A stretch of 47,659 nt of DNA from a virus. The DNA lies in the IMG/VR virus record IMGVR_UViG_3300042569_000812, positions 1 to 47,659 of that record; one strand, 5' to 3'. The notes beneath the pieces were generated by a model that was not told the origin of the DNA, made no database searches, and saw only the letters and a program-made list of their open reading frames with translations. Both the position numbers and the translations under genes were made by a program. Positions 27,281 through 35,743 of this stretch are shown piece by piece. The first letter of the stretch is position 1, and the number at the start of each line of letters is the position of its first letter.

Positions 27281-27661
27281 ATGGCAAGACCGACAAAAAA
27301 AGAAATTAATTTAAGTAAAGAATCAATGTTATCATTGATGCAGGAAATCTACAATGAACTTGTGGAACAAAGAAGTACGGCTATTAGAATTCAAAACAAA
27401 ATGTTAACAATGATGAAAGAACCTGAAGACATGACTTTAATTGGTCCGGTTATTGAAAAACAACAAAAAATTATTAATGATTGTGTTGAAAAAAAATTAA
27501 CCCTATCTAAATTACAATCAAGTATGTGGGAAAAAACAAACAACAATGATGATGGTGGAGGATTTTCTATTACTGATTTAGGTGTTGACGACGCAATGTT
27601 AAAAACTCTAATCGAAAAAGACGCATCTAAATCAGAGGGTTCTTATAAAATGAAAAAATAA
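27281..27661 (+). CDS. Hypothetical helical protein
   Basis: This 126-residue protein is not recognised. Residues ~10-85 are strongly helical (LMQEIYNELVEQRSTAI..., KQQKIINDCVEKKLTLSKL) and may form a coiled coil. A Gly/Asp-rich loop and a short acidic tail with a Lys end follow. It is the first gene of the baseplate/virion module and lies 6 nt before the large structural gene. A chaperone or assembly role is possible, but nothing in the sequence proves it. Confidence 0.7.
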   Translation: MARPTKKEINLSKESMLSLMQEIYNELVEQRSTAIRIQNKMLTMMKEPEDMTLIGPVIEKQQKIINDCVEKKLTLSKLQSSMWEKTNNNDDGGGFSITDLGVDDAMLKTLIEKDASKSEGSYKMKK

Positions 27662-27667
27662 TTTGTT

Positions 27668-29584
27668 ATGGCGTCATTAGATTTAGGTGTTGATTATAAA
27701 AAAATACAAGACAAGGTTACTGCTACCAGAAATTATAATGAGTTAAAAACTCAATATGATGATACTAGAAGACAAGCGGGCGAAACTTTTGAACAAAAAA
27801 AAGCTGCTGTAACAGGTCAACTTGGTAAAATCAAGGAACAAACTAAACGTTATCAAAAAGAAATAAAAAATCAATTTGAACAACTTTTAGATTTAGCAAA
27901 CACTACCGGAGGAGTAGGGAGTGGTTCTCCAAGTTATATTAAAAGATTATTAATCACCGCTCTTAAAAATATTGAACCTAAACTTTCTCAAATAGCGTTA
28001 GAAGAATCTATAAATGCTGTAGGTTGTGACCAGCAACAGGCATATAACGGAGGCTCTACTTATTATATTAAAGTTAAATCGATAGATTTATTAAACATTC
28101 TAACTTTAGACCCAAAAACTGAAGGTAAACCTTTATATGAAAAAGACCCAATATTAGTTCAAGATTATCCATTTTCTATGAATAAAGAATTATATAGGTT
28201 AATTCAAACGGGTCAACCATATTCCGCGGATAATGGTCAAAATTATATAGGACAATCAGGTCAAGATTTATTTGATATTCAATACCTTGAATCAAGACCA
28301 GATACCGGTGAAACCGGTCCTTGGTTTAAAGTTGATTTATCTAACAGAGTTAATGGTGTTAATAAAGTTGGCACATTTTTAGTTGATTATTACAAAACAG
28401 TTAGAATTACTGAACCAACTAATATGATGGCATCAATTATGGAATCATTAAGTGGTGTAGTATCAATGAACGCCAGTGCTGGTGTAGGACAAGTTGAAGA
28501 CCAAAGTAAATTTGATATTTTAATTCAACGAATTCTTGGATTATGCTTTGATAATAGAAGTGAAATAGATGTTAGTGGTATTGCCAAAGTACCTGAACTT
28601 GATGGTGTAGATGAAACATTTTTTGAATTTACCGACATTGATTTAAGAAAGGTAGACCAAAGAGTTACTAATATTAAAAATAAAGTAATAGAATTAGAAG
28701 AGTGTGATAATATATTATTACCGGTTGATTTTCCCGCAGTTATTGCTCAAATTAATAATTTAAATTTAATTGACAATAATAGCGATTTCATAAATGCTGC
28801 AGATAATTTAACGCAAGTACTCGCAGATAATCCTCAATGGGGTGCGGGTATTCAAACCAACGCTCAAGCCGCGTTAAATTTAAATTTTATTAAATTAATT
28901 GCTCAAGGTATTGCCGGAGCGTTTTTGACACCTAAAGTATTATTACCAATATACGTAATGTTAAAAGCAATAGGTCAAGAAACGACAGATGCAATAAAAG
29001 GGTTGGTTGATTTTGCAAAACAATTTAAAAGATTCGCAATAAATTTTATTTCAAAAATAGGTGCATTATTTGTTCAAGAATTATTTGAATTAATTAAAAG
29101 AGATATCTTATTATTAATTCAAAGAGTGATTAGTGATATTGTTAGGGAAAAAATTGATAAAAGAATTTCAATGATTCTAAAACTTATTCAGTTATTGTTA
29201 ATTGTTGCGTCTTTTATAAGTGATTGGAGGAAGTGTAAAAGTGTTGTGGATGAATTATTAGCTCTGTTAGATTTAATAACTAGTAGTTTAGGTTTTGGTG
29301 GTCAAATCCCTTTACCATTATTATTCGCATCACAACTATTAGATGGGTATTCAGAATCAAGAGCGTTTGTTGGAGCAATTGAAGAGTTACAAAAAATAGG
29401 TGTTCCAACGGGAGCATTACCTGATGGTAGTCCTAATTTAGATGTTTTAGGTAAATTTGGACAAATGAAAGCTATGGCGAGAGAAGATTCTGACAATAAT
29501 AAGGTTCAAATGGCCATTGGTCCATTAACCATAACCCCAGCTGGTTTAACAGTACCATCAAGTGCTTTTGGTAAAAAATTATAA
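27668..29584 (+). CDS. Large structural protein, probable baseplate or tail component
   Basis: The 638-residue protein has an N-terminal coiled coil (~15-75, rich in Q/K/E) and a mixed domain up to ~390. Residues ~400-545 form a long run of amphipathic to hydrophobic helices (LIAQGIAGAFLTPKVLLPIY, ISMILKLIQLLLIVASFIS). The C-terminal 60 residues are flexible and Gly/Pro-rich. The helical part could line a tail tube or touch membrane, as in tail proteins that help DNA entry. No family is recognised. Placement directly before a gp5-like spike gene supports a baseplate or tail hub role, by inference. Confidence 0.65.
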   Translation: MASLDLGVDYKKIQDKVTATRNYNELKTQYDDTRRQAGETFEQKKAAVTGQLGKIKEQTKRYQKEIKNQFEQLLDLANTTGGVGSGSPSYIKRLLITALKNIEPKLSQIALEESINAVGCDQQQAYNGGSTYYIKVKSIDLLNILTLDPKTEGKPLYEKDPILVQDYPFSMNKELYRLIQTGQPYSADNGQNYIGQSGQDLFDIQYLESRPDTGETGPWFKVDLSNRVNGVNKVGTFLVDYYKTVRITEPTNMMASIMESLSGVVSMNASAGVGQVEDQSKFDILIQRILGLCFDNRSEIDVSGIAKVPELDGVDETFFEFTDIDLRKVDQRVTNIKNKVIELEECDNILLPVDFPAVIAQINNLNLIDNNSDFINAADNLTQVLADNPQWGAGIQTNAQAALNLNFIKLIAQGIAGAFLTPKVLLPIYVMLKAIGQETTDAIKGLVDFAKQFKRFAINFISKIGALFVQELFELIKRDILLLIQRVISDIVREKIDKRISMILKLIQLLLIVASFISDWRKCKSVVDELLALLDLITSSLGFGGQIPLPLLFASQLLDGYSESRAFVGAIEELQKIGVPTGALPDGSPNLDVLGKFGQMKAMAREDSDNNKVQMAIGPLTITPAGLTVPSSAFGKKL

Positions 29585-29586
29585 TT

Positions 29587-29808
29587 ATGACTAATATTGA
29601 AAAATCCGAAAAAACAAAAAATATAATTAAAGATTATAAAAATTCATCAAACAAAGATTTATCATTTGCTATGGATTTTATTCAAGAAGATTTTACGTTA
29701 ACTAAAGAATCGTTAATAAAATTAACTCATCATTTAGATAAATTAGAATTAACGTATAATACTATTTTAAAAGAATATCAATCAAGAACAAAGAAAAATG
29801 GTCAGTAA
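29587..29808 (+). CDS. Small hypothetical coiled-coil protein
   Basis: This 73-residue protein is Lys/Glu-rich and helical ([14 protein letters not shown], then [21 protein letters not shown]). No family is recognised. It starts 2 nt after the large structural gene and overlaps the spike gene by 11 nt, so it is translationally linked to both and is probably a small assembly or baseplate accessory factor. Confidence 0.65.
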   Translation: MTNIEKSEKTKNIIKDYKNSSNKDLSFAMDFIQEDFTLTKESLIKLTHHLDKLELTYNTILKEYQSRTKKNGQ

Positions 29809-31363
29809 TCAAATAATTTTTCCCGGAATAGTACTTAATAATCAAGACCCTATGATGTTAGGGAGGCTTCGTGTTATACCTGAAACTAAAAATTATCAAG
29901 ATATAATAGCGTCAATCCCAAATTGGAATGAAGAAACTGACCCTTGGACATCAAGAGACCCTTTAATTTGTTTATCATTATTACCGTTTTACGTTAGTCA
30001 AGTACCTCTTAAAGATGAATATGTTCATATAATTTATTCTAATAAAGATTTTCCGTTTACTAATCAATTTTATGTTCAAGGACCTTTTTCATCCCCAATG
30101 ATAAGTCCGTTTGAGAATTATCAAGGTGCTAAAAAATTCTTAGCATCAGGTGATAGAATCGCTCAAGGTATCTCAATTAAAAACCAAGTAGGGGCTTATA
30201 GAAATCAAGGTAGTGTTGGAGTATTTCCTGAACCAGGTGATAACGCTTTGTTAGGTAGAGGAAGTGCCGATGTGGTGGTTAAAGAAAATGAAGTATTAAT
30301 TAGAGCCGGTAAAACTAAACGATTAGTAAAAGACCAACTACCTTTAGGTAATGTTAATAGAGCGTTCCTTCAGTTATCTAATTTTACACAACAGAAAGTA
30401 ACTAAAGACCCTGAAGGTATTACAAGATTAGTTGAACAGGTAAAAGTTGTTAAAAAAATGATTATATGGAACATTGATAATTTAGAAAATCTTCAAGGTG
30501 CATTCAATGGTTCTGTTGGTTTATATAATGTAATTCCAAGTGTTAGTGTAAATAGTACAAATTTTAAATCAGATACTATCACACAATTATCCGTTGGAAC
30601 AAATTATGGTTCACCATTAGAGGAAATAAAATTTAATAGTAAAACCTTTGATGAAGCATCAAGTATTATTAATAATTTTGTACAAGGTGTGTTTAGTGGA
30701 TTCATTAATATATCAGGTTACACAGTTAATAACCCCCAAAATTTTGCACCAAACGTAACATTCCCATTGGTTGTTACACCATCAAAATTAACATATACAA
30801 CAGGTAATAAGTTTTCACCTAACGACCTTGTTAGTGAAGTTGCTGAATACGTTAATTATGTAAGATTTTATGATAAGATAACATTAGACCCTGCAAGTAA
30901 AAAATACAAAGGATGGTTTTTAGTTTGGGAAAATAAATCAGGTAAACCAATTCTTGGTCCACAAGCCGATTTAAAAGAAGAAATAGTTATACCGACAGAG
31001 TTTATTCCAGCAGATATTACTTATAGTATTATGGGTTCTCAACGTATGTATTTCTTATCTCAAGATTCGGCAGGTCCTAAAGGTAAAATATCATTAAGTC
31101 AAACTTTATACGGAATACCTCAAGATAAATTTATTGGGGATGAAAATAGTATTCTTAATCAAACATACCCTGTTGTTAGAGGAGATGAGTTAATGGCGTT
31201 GCTTAGAAAAATATTTTCATTTGTTACCGGACACGTTCATCCGGTGGCCACAATGGCACCTGTTCCGGTCGCTGCAGGTAACGGACAAACATCCGCAGAA
31301 ATCAACGCAATCCTTGCAGATGCAGAAAATACCATCTTAAATCAAAATATTAGAATTAATTGA
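29798..31363 (+). CDS. gp5-like baseplate hub/spike protein
   Basis: This 521-residue protein begins with an OB-fold-like region typical of phage spike proteins ([20 protein letters not shown], later [18 protein letters not shown]). It continues with [19 protein letters not shown] and a region rich in beta strands. The C-terminal [16 protein letters not shown] resembles the G-H-H-P segment seen in gp5/VgrG-like hubs. T4 gp5 also carries a lysozyme domain, and none is visible here, so cell-wall lysis must come from elsewhere. Context with other virion genes supports the call. Confidence 0.65.
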   Translation: MVSNQIIFPGIVLNNQDPMMLGRLRVIPETKNYQDIIASIPNWNEETDPWTSRDPLICLSLLPFYVSQVPLKDEYVHIIYSNKDFPFTNQFYVQGPFSSPMISPFENYQGAKKFLASGDRIAQGISIKNQVGAYRNQGSVGVFPEPGDNALLGRGSADVVVKENEVLIRAGKTKRLVKDQLPLGNVNRAFLQLSNFTQQKVTKDPEGITRLVEQVKVVKKMIIWNIDNLENLQGAFNGSVGLYNVIPSVSVNSTNFKSDTITQLSVGTNYGSPLEEIKFNSKTFDEASSIINNFVQGVFSGFINISGYTVNNPQNFAPNVTFPLVVTPSKLTYTTGNKFSPNDLVSEVAEYVNYVRFYDKITLDPASKKYKGWFLVWENKSGKPILGPQADLKEEIVIPTEFIPADITYSIMGSQRMYFLSQDSAGPKGKISLSQTLYGIPQDKFIGDENSILNQTYPVVRGDELMALLRKIFSFVTGHVHPVATMAPVPVAAGNGQTSAEINAILADAENTILNQNIRIN

Positions 31364-31371
31364 TATTTATA
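31364..31371 (+). promoter_or_regulatory. TATTTATA box upstream of the gene at 31386
   Basis: The sequence TTGA-TATTTATA-TGTAAAAC ends 14 nt before the ATG at 31386 and starts directly after the stop codon of the spike gene. Confidence 0.5.
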
Positions 31372-31385
31372 TGTAAAACATATTC

Positions 31386-32864
31386 ATGTCAATAATTAAT
31401 TCATATTTCAGCAAGAACAATACCCTAATATCAAATAGCTTCACTAATACAGGTAGAAACCCTGTAATGGAACTATTCTATGGTAATGTTGCAACTACTC
31501 AATACCCAAATAACTATAGTCGTTTTATTTTTGATTTAGATTTAACTTTATTAAAACAACTAATTTTTAATGGAACTATAACTACAGGGTGTACAGACAA
31601 TATGACGCATACTTTAAGAATGACAAATACGTCTACTTTTGATGCTGAACTATTAAACACTCTAACATCTCAAATGAGAATGAGAGCCACTTCATTTGAT
31701 TTAATCTTATTTAGAATTCCTTATTTAAATAATAATCCATCAACACCTCAACTTTGGGATGAAGGTGTTGGATATGATTTTGCGGATTTAATTTATCAAT
31801 ATAGTGAATCAGATAAAAACTTTTCAAATAGACCGTCAAATTGGTTTCAAACAACCACAATTGGTGTTTGGCAACAACCGGGGATTTATGATAATAGAAA
31901 TTTAGGACCAATTCCTTTTAGTGGAATTACCATTGTGGATACACAACATTTTGAATTTGGTAATGAAAATATTGCTTTCGATATGACGGCAGAAATTAAT
32001 GGTGTTCTAAATGGTACAATACCTAATGTATCTGGATGGGGAATTGCTTACAAACCTCAAGTTGAAAATCTTACAGGTCTTACTGATAATTACGAAGTAC
32101 AATTTTTTACTCGTCATACACAAACATTCTACGAACCATATCTTGAAACAAGTTACAATGATTTAATTGAAGACGATAGAAATCAATTTACTTTAGGTAA
32201 AGTTAACAAATTATATTTATACCTATTTGATAACGGTAACCCAATAAATTTAGATTACCCACCAAATGTAGATATATTAGATATGATGGGTGATGTAATT
32301 CCGGGACTATCCGGATTAACAACGTGTCAAAGAACACGAGGAGTTTATGAGGTTGTTATACCACCTCTTATGGGGTATCAAACCCCTTGTACATTCTCTG
32401 ATAGATGGTACAACATAAGTTATAATAACTTCCCACTTCCACAGGTATTAAATGATTTTACATTACAACCATTTAAAAACGCAATCCAAATGGGGGTTGT
32501 ATCGGCAAACCCATTATTATACGGATTTGATTTTTACGGATTAAAACAAGACGAACAAATTGTAAATACGGATACTCGTAAAGTAGGTGTGATTATTAAA
32601 CAAGCTTACACCACTCAAAATTTATTATTAAACGTGGACGCTTCATATAGAATTTATGTTAAGGAGGGGACAACAGAAGTACAAGTTCAAGGATGGACAA
32701 AAATTAATAGAACACCTAACGAATACTACTTTATATTTGATAGTAGAGACAAAATACCAAATGAATATTTTATAGATATACAAGTAATAAGTAGTGGTGA
32801 AATAAATACATATAAACGACAAATTAAATTTCAAGTTGTAAATACAAAGTATTTGCAATTATAA
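31386..32864 (+). CDS. Putative virion protein with DNRLRE-like beta domain
   Basis: This 492-residue protein has, near residues 190-260, the series FDMTAEINGVLNG, GWGIAYKPQ and FFTRHTQTFYEPYLE. It resembles the DNRLRE/CBM96 beta sandwich (FDVT..V..W..G, NYG, then FxSR..PxLxVxY). It lacks obvious catalytic motifs. The rest is rich in Asn, Tyr and Phe, typical of phage structural proteins. A surface or baseplate-associated carbohydrate-binding role is plausible but rests on pattern likeness. It has its own upstream box. Confidence 0.6.
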   Translation: MSIINSYFSKNNTLISNSFTNTGRNPVMELFYGNVATTQYPNNYSRFIFDLDLTLLKQLIFNGTITTGCTDNMTHTLRMTNTSTFDAELLNTLTSQMRMRATSFDLILFRIPYLNNNPSTPQLWDEGVGYDFADLIYQYSESDKNFSNRPSNWFQTTTIGVWQQPGIYDNRNLGPIPFSGITIVDTQHFEFGNENIAFDMTAEINGVLNGTIPNVSGWGIAYKPQVENLTGLTDNYEVQFFTRHTQTFYEPYLETSYNDLIEDDRNQFTLGKVNKLYLYLFDNGNPINLDYPPNVDILDMMGDVIPGLSGLTTCQRTRGVYEVVIPPLMGYQTPCTFSDRWYNISYNNFPLPQVLNDFTLQPFKNAIQMGVVSANPLLYGFDFYGLKQDEQIVNTDTRKVGVIIKQAYTTQNLLLNVDASYRIYVKEGTTEVQVQGWTKINRTPNEYYFIFDSRDKIPNEYFIDIQVISSGEINTYKRQIKFQVVNTKYLQL

Positions 32865-32866
32865 GA

Positions 32867-32874
32867 TATTTATA
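32867..32874 (+). promoter_or_regulatory. TATTTATA box upstream of the gene at 32887
   Basis: The sequence AAGA-TATTTATA-AATAAAAAAAC ends 12 nt before the ATG at 32887. Confidence 0.5.
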
Positions 32875-32886
32875 AATAAAAAAACT

Positions 32887-33264
32887 ATGGCATATAATGT
32901 TAACGTAACAGCAACAACTTGTGGAGGAGATTCACAATTAATTATTTTACCAGGTAATGTAGGATTTGACGAAAGTAAATTTTATCAATTACCAACAGGT
33001 GAATGTGTATCATTAACTTCAGGTGATACCGTATCATTTTACGCAAATTCAATGATACTTGCCGGACCATTTGACACTTGTGATGAATGTGCTGAACCAA
33101 TTATTGCTAATAATGGTGGTAATGGAGGATTAGTATGTGAAGACAATTGTAGTGGAGGAACGTTTACTATTGTCCCACCACATCCGGTTTACACAAATGG
33201 ACAAAATCAAGCTATCGTACAATTAAACGCCATCACAATTGGTGGTAATGGATTAAACGCATAA
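32887..33264 (+). CDS. Small Cys- and Gly-containing virion-type protein
   Basis: This 125-residue protein is not recognised. It looks beta-rich (YNVNVTATTCGGDSQLII, TGECVSLTSGDTVSF), with six Cys residues at 12, 39, 63, 66 and in the later CEDNC pair. The C-terminal half is Gly/Asn-rich. Its position after a late-type box in the virion module suggests a small surface or decoration protein. The Cys pairs could bind metal or form disulfides. No family evidence was found. Confidence 0.65.
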   Translation: MAYNVNVTATTCGGDSQLIILPGNVGFDESKFYQLPTGECVSLTSGDTVSFYANSMILAGPFDTCDECAEPIIANNGGNGGLVCEDNCSGGTFTIVPPHPVYTNGQNQAIVQLNAITIGGNGLNA

Positions 33265-33268
33265 TAAT

Positions 33269-33946
33269 ATGAAAAGAGTGGTTAAATTATCAGAATCTAA
33301 ATTAACTGAATTAGTTAAACGAATTATGTCTGAACAAGATAGTGAAAGATATATGTTTTTTAGTAATTTAGAACAAATTCATAGACAAACAGGTTTGTTA
33401 TTAGAATTAAATAAAAACACTGTTGAAAGTGTTTTAGATGGTGGGCACGATTGGGCTCAAGACCACGTATCGACCGCAAAAGAAAGCCTTGACCAAGTTT
33501 TTGATTTTATGATGAATGAAACTAAAAATGAAGACAATATAACTGTTTTAGAACAAGATTATTCTTCAGACACTGAAAGACCTACAAGTGACAGAGAACG
33601 TCAAGTAAAGTCATTGTTTGGTGATAAATACGGACAGTATATTCCTAACGATGTTATTAGATATATTAGAAAGAGCCCTGCTCAGTTCATTAAGAAAATT
33701 TATCAAATGTACGGAGACAAAGTTTATGATTATTTAGATAAAGCAAAACGTCAAAGTAATGATGAGGTAGTTTCTGAAGGTAAAAAGAAACCCGGTACTA
33801 AATTATGTGCTCGTGGTAAAGCGGCCGCTAAATCAAAATTTAAAGTTTACCCTTCAGCTTACGCAAACGGGTACGCTGTACAAGTGTGTAAAGGAACTAA
33901 ACCCGGATTAGACGGAAATAAAAGGTGTTCATCACCATATTGTTAA
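33269..33946 (+). CDS. Virion-type protein with DUF5872-like C-terminus and cleavable-looking head tag
   Basis: The last ~55 residues of this 225-residue protein contain KLCARGKAAAKSKFKVYPS followed by AYANGYAVQVCKG, the pattern of the DUF5872 domain found in many T4-like and marine phage virion proteins. The first 23 residues (KRVVKLSESKLTELVKRIMSEQ) form a basic amphipathic helix ending IMSE|Q (Ile19 to Glu22). This fits a gp21-type protease site of the form (L/I)xxE and recurs as LMSE|Q in the protein at 35740-36891. A head-internal or virion role is inferred. A terminator follows. Confidence 0.7.
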   Translation: MKRVVKLSESKLTELVKRIMSEQDSERYMFFSNLEQIHRQTGLLLELNKNTVESVLDGGHDWAQDHVSTAKESLDQVFDFMMNETKNEDNITVLEQDYSSDTERPTSDRERQVKSLFGDKYGQYIPNDVIRYIRKSPAQFIKKIYQMYGDKVYDYLDKAKRQSNDEVVSEGKKKPGTKLCARGKAAAKSKFKVYPSAYANGYAVQVCKGTKPGLDGNKRCSSPYC

Positions 33947-33952
33947 AAATAA

Positions 33953-33983
33953 AAAACCCCCATTAATTGGGGGTTTTATTTTA
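33953..33983 (+). terminator. Intrinsic terminator after the DUF5872-like gene
   Basis: AAAACCCCC pairs perfectly with GGGGGTTTT around a 7-nt loop, followed by a T-rich tract. It lies just past the stop codon at 33946 and separates the virion operon from the host-type promoter near 34020. Confidence 0.9.
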
Positions 33984-34004
33984 TAGATAATATTTCTTAT
34001 TATT

Positions 34005-34035
34005 TTTGGTTATTTAAAAAATTTGCGTATCTTTG
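34005..34035 (+). promoter_or_regulatory. Bacteroidota-type promoter (TTTG-N19-TATCTTTG)
   Basis: TTTG at 34005-34008 and TATCTTTG at 34028-34035 are 19 nt apart, an exact match to the Bacteroidota housekeeping promoter (TTTG / TAnnTTTG). The start codon follows 19 nt later at 34055. This implies transcription by unmodified host polymerase, probably early in infection. Confidence 0.8.
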
Positions 34036-34054
34036 TCGTGTTAAAATTATTAAG

Positions 34055-34498
34055 ATGATAAAATACATAAAACGAAAATTAAAACGTAGAGCCGTTAGAA
34101 AAAAATTATTGGAGTTCCAAATAATTTATGATGTTGTTGACCCTGGTAAGTTAGCGGATATGAAAGATTGTATGTTTATTTTTCGTAATACATTAAAACA
34201 TCCAAGTTCTATCTATGAAATTGCACCACTATCTTCACACAGAATTATTGAAAATAAAAAATTGGGAGTGTTTGTAGTATTAGATGATAAAAAAATAACA
34301 ATCATTAATCACGTTTGTTATTATAGTAACATTTCCATGACCGATAGAGATTGGAAGAAAATGGTTAGAATGTTCGATAATAGGGTACAAGAAAATCGTA
34401 TGAGAAGAATTGACCAAATGAAATCACAAGTTGAACATTCATTATCAAAATTAAAGAATAAAATTTTACTTAAATCAAAAACCCCTACTATCGAGTAA
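34055..34498 (+). CDS. Hypothetical protein under a host-type promoter
   Basis: This 147-residue protein starts strongly basic (IKYIKRKLKRRAVRKKLLE) and shows a mixed middle (LADMKDCMFIFRNTLKH, LGVFVVLDDKKITIINHV). It ends in a basic helix (RDWKKMVRMFDNRVQENRMRR). No family is recognised. The basic termini would suit nucleic-acid or ribosome binding, but this is only composition. It is monocistronic, with a Bacteroidota-type promoter before it and a shared terminator at its 3' end. It is a candidate early protein. Confidence 0.75.
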   Translation: MIKYIKRKLKRRAVRKKLLEFQIIYDVVDPGKLADMKDCMFIFRNTLKHPSSIYEIAPLSSHRIIENKKLGVFVVLDDKKITIINHVCYYSNISMTDRDWKKMVRMFDNRVQENRMRRIDQMKSQVEHSLSKLKNKILLKSKTPTIE

Positions 34499-34506
34499 GG
34501 GTTTTT
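34477..34506. terminator. Bidirectional terminator between convergent genes
   Basis: AAAAACCCCTACT pairs with AGTAAGGGTTTTT around an ATCG loop, with one mismatch. A and T runs flank both sides, so it can stop transcription in both directions. It lies within the last codons of both convergent genes, which overlap by 11 nt. Confidence 0.75.
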
Positions 34507-35189
34507 TTAAATTCTTCTTTTAATACTTTTTTAATTATATTTCTTAATGATTCATTTTTTGAGGGGATTTTTAGTTCATTTGGGACAACATCTTCTATAA
34601 GGGTGTCTTTGGTTATCTCAATCCATTCATTAACCGTATTAACATCGTATGTATCAATGTGATATGTACCATCAACACCTTTTTCCCACATACCAACAAC
34701 GGTGTCCCTATTACCTTTTAATGTTTTACTTTTACTTTTATTATTAAATTCAGATTCAAGGGTATTAACAAATGGGTCTAATTCAGATTTAATCCATTTT
34801 CTTAATCCTAATTCAATAGGACCATTGTATTCTCCGGCACTAACAGAAGTGGTGTTTTCATCAATAGGAACAATTTTCTTACCTTTACCGGGAGTTTGAT
34901 TTAATACCCCACCTTCCTCATCATTTTGTTCAGGATGTTTTTTTACGTATTTGGCCATTTTTCTTGACTCTCTCTCTATTTTAGATATTTTAGATTTTGG
35001 TGTACTCATTTCACCATCATAACTATCAAACGATAATTCCGCACTATCATATTTTGAAGTAGGAACAACAAAAGGTTGTAGTTGTTCTTTATTGAACAAC
35101 CTAACACCCGGACTTAAAGGAACTCTAACTTGTCCTGACCCACGATGACTAGTCGCCTCTTTAATTTGTTTTTTGTTATTTTTATCCAT
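34488..35189 (-). CDS. Hypothetical virion-type protein
   Basis: I place the start at the ATG at 35189, giving 233 residues. A GTG further upstream at 35258 would add 23 residues (including a Cys run) and overlap the divergent gene at 35218. The protein has a Pro/Ser-rich N-terminal part (RVPLSPGVRLFNKEQLQPF), a basic middle and a mixed C-terminal part. It ends in a basic helix (LRNIIKKVLKEEFKKTLTR) like that of other presumptive virion proteins here. No family is recognised. A TATTTATA box lies 5 nt before the start. It is convergent with the gene at 34055. Confidence 0.7.
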   Translation of the reverse strand: MDKNNKKQIKEATSHRGSGQVRVPLSPGVRLFNKEQLQPFVVPTSKYDSAELSFDSYDGEMSTPKSKISKIERESRKMAKYVKKHPEQNDEEGGVLNQTPGKGKKIVPIDENTTSVSAGEYNGPIELGLRKWIKSELDPFVNTLESEFNNKSKSKTLKGNRDTVVGMWEKGVDGTYHIDTYDVNTVNEWIEITKDTLIEDVVPNELKIPSKNESLRNIIKKVLKEEFKKTLTR

Positions 35190-35194
35190 ATACT

Positions 35195-35202
35195 TATAAA
35201 TA
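35195..35202 (-). promoter_or_regulatory. TATTTATA box before the minus-strand gene at 35189
   Basis: The minus strand reads GTA-TATTTATA-AGTATATG, ending 5 nt before the ATG at 35189. Read on the plus strand, the same bases are TATAAATA, the T4 late-promoter core, 15 nt before the ATG at 35218. The site could serve either gene. Confidence 0.4.
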
Positions 35203-35217
35203 TACAAAATTTTAATT

Positions 35218-35448
35218 ATGGAACAACAACAAGAACTATTCGGAAAACTATTTAACACAATCCCATTGTATAACGAAGACCATTTAGATGTCCTACTATC
35301 AACAATGGATAAAGAACAATCAATCTATATCCTAACACAAGCAGTTAGTTTTGCATTCCATTCAGGAATCTTTTCATTGGGCGAATCTGAAATTATTTCA
35401 AAATCAATAAGAACTTTAAATAAAGTTGAAAAAAATGTTGTGGAATAA
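35218..35448 (+). CDS. Small hypothetical helical protein
   Basis: This 76-residue protein is almost wholly helical (LFGKLFNTIPLYNEDHLDVLLS, then SIYILTQAVSFAFHSGIFS and SEIISKSIRTLNKVEKN). No family is recognised. It diverges from the minus-strand gene whose start lies 28 nt away. It ends about 40 nt before the secreted-protein gene. The Gln-rich N-terminus is typical of small phage proteins, and function is unknown. Confidence 0.7.
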   Translation: MEQQQELFGKLFNTIPLYNEDHLDVLLSTMDKEQSIYILTQAVSFAFHSGIFSLGESEIISKSIRTLNKVEKNVVE

Positions 35449-35468
35449 ATAAAAAAGTATTACATTTG
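35437..35468 (+). promoter_or_regulatory. Bacteroidota-type promoter for the secreted protein gene
   Basis: TACATTTG at 35461-35468 matches TAnnTTTG exactly. A weaker GTTG at 35437-35440 lies 20 nt upstream in the -33 position. The ATG at 35489 follows after 20 nt. Confidence 0.6.
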
Positions 35469-35488
35469 TAATCTAAAACATAAACACT

Positions 35489-35743
35489 ATGAAAAAATTA
35501 TTATTACTATCCGTATTATTTATTGGAACATTATCATTTGGTCAAACAAAACCAAAAACAAAAGACGTTGACAAAGAAGCCAACGTCTATTTAGATTCAC
35601 TATCTAAAGTTCATAAAGTAAAAATCTGTTCAATTAAAGAGGTAAGATTAAATGGTGTAATAACAACATCAATCGGTTACTCCGATAAAAATGGTGACTT
35701 AGTTTATAAAATTATTAAACAAGAAAAAGTTAAAAAAGATTAA
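35489..35743 (+). CDS. Small secreted protein with flavobacterial signal peptide
   Basis: The first 18 residues (MKKLLLLSVLFIGTLSFG) form a Sec signal peptide, with likely cleavage before Gln19 (SFG|Q), a pattern very common in Flavobacteriia. No lipobox Cys is present. The mature part (~66 residues) is basic and probably beta-rich (VKICSIKEVRLNGVITTSIGY). The family is unknown. Export suggests action in the periplasm or at the surface of the infected cell, for example altering receptors or excluding other phages, but that is speculative. It may be an acquired host gene. It has its own host-type promoter. Confidence 0.75.
   Translation: MKKLLLLSVLFIGTLSFGQTKPKTKDVDKEANVYLDSLSKVHKVKICSIKEVRLNGVITTSIGYSDKNGDLVYKIIKQEKVKKD

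Noticed and set aside
35190-35258. GTG start at 35258 for the minus-strand gene ending at 34488
   Set aside because: The extra 23 residues are unlike the rest and overlap the divergent gene at 35218. The ATG at 35189 with a box upstream is preferred.
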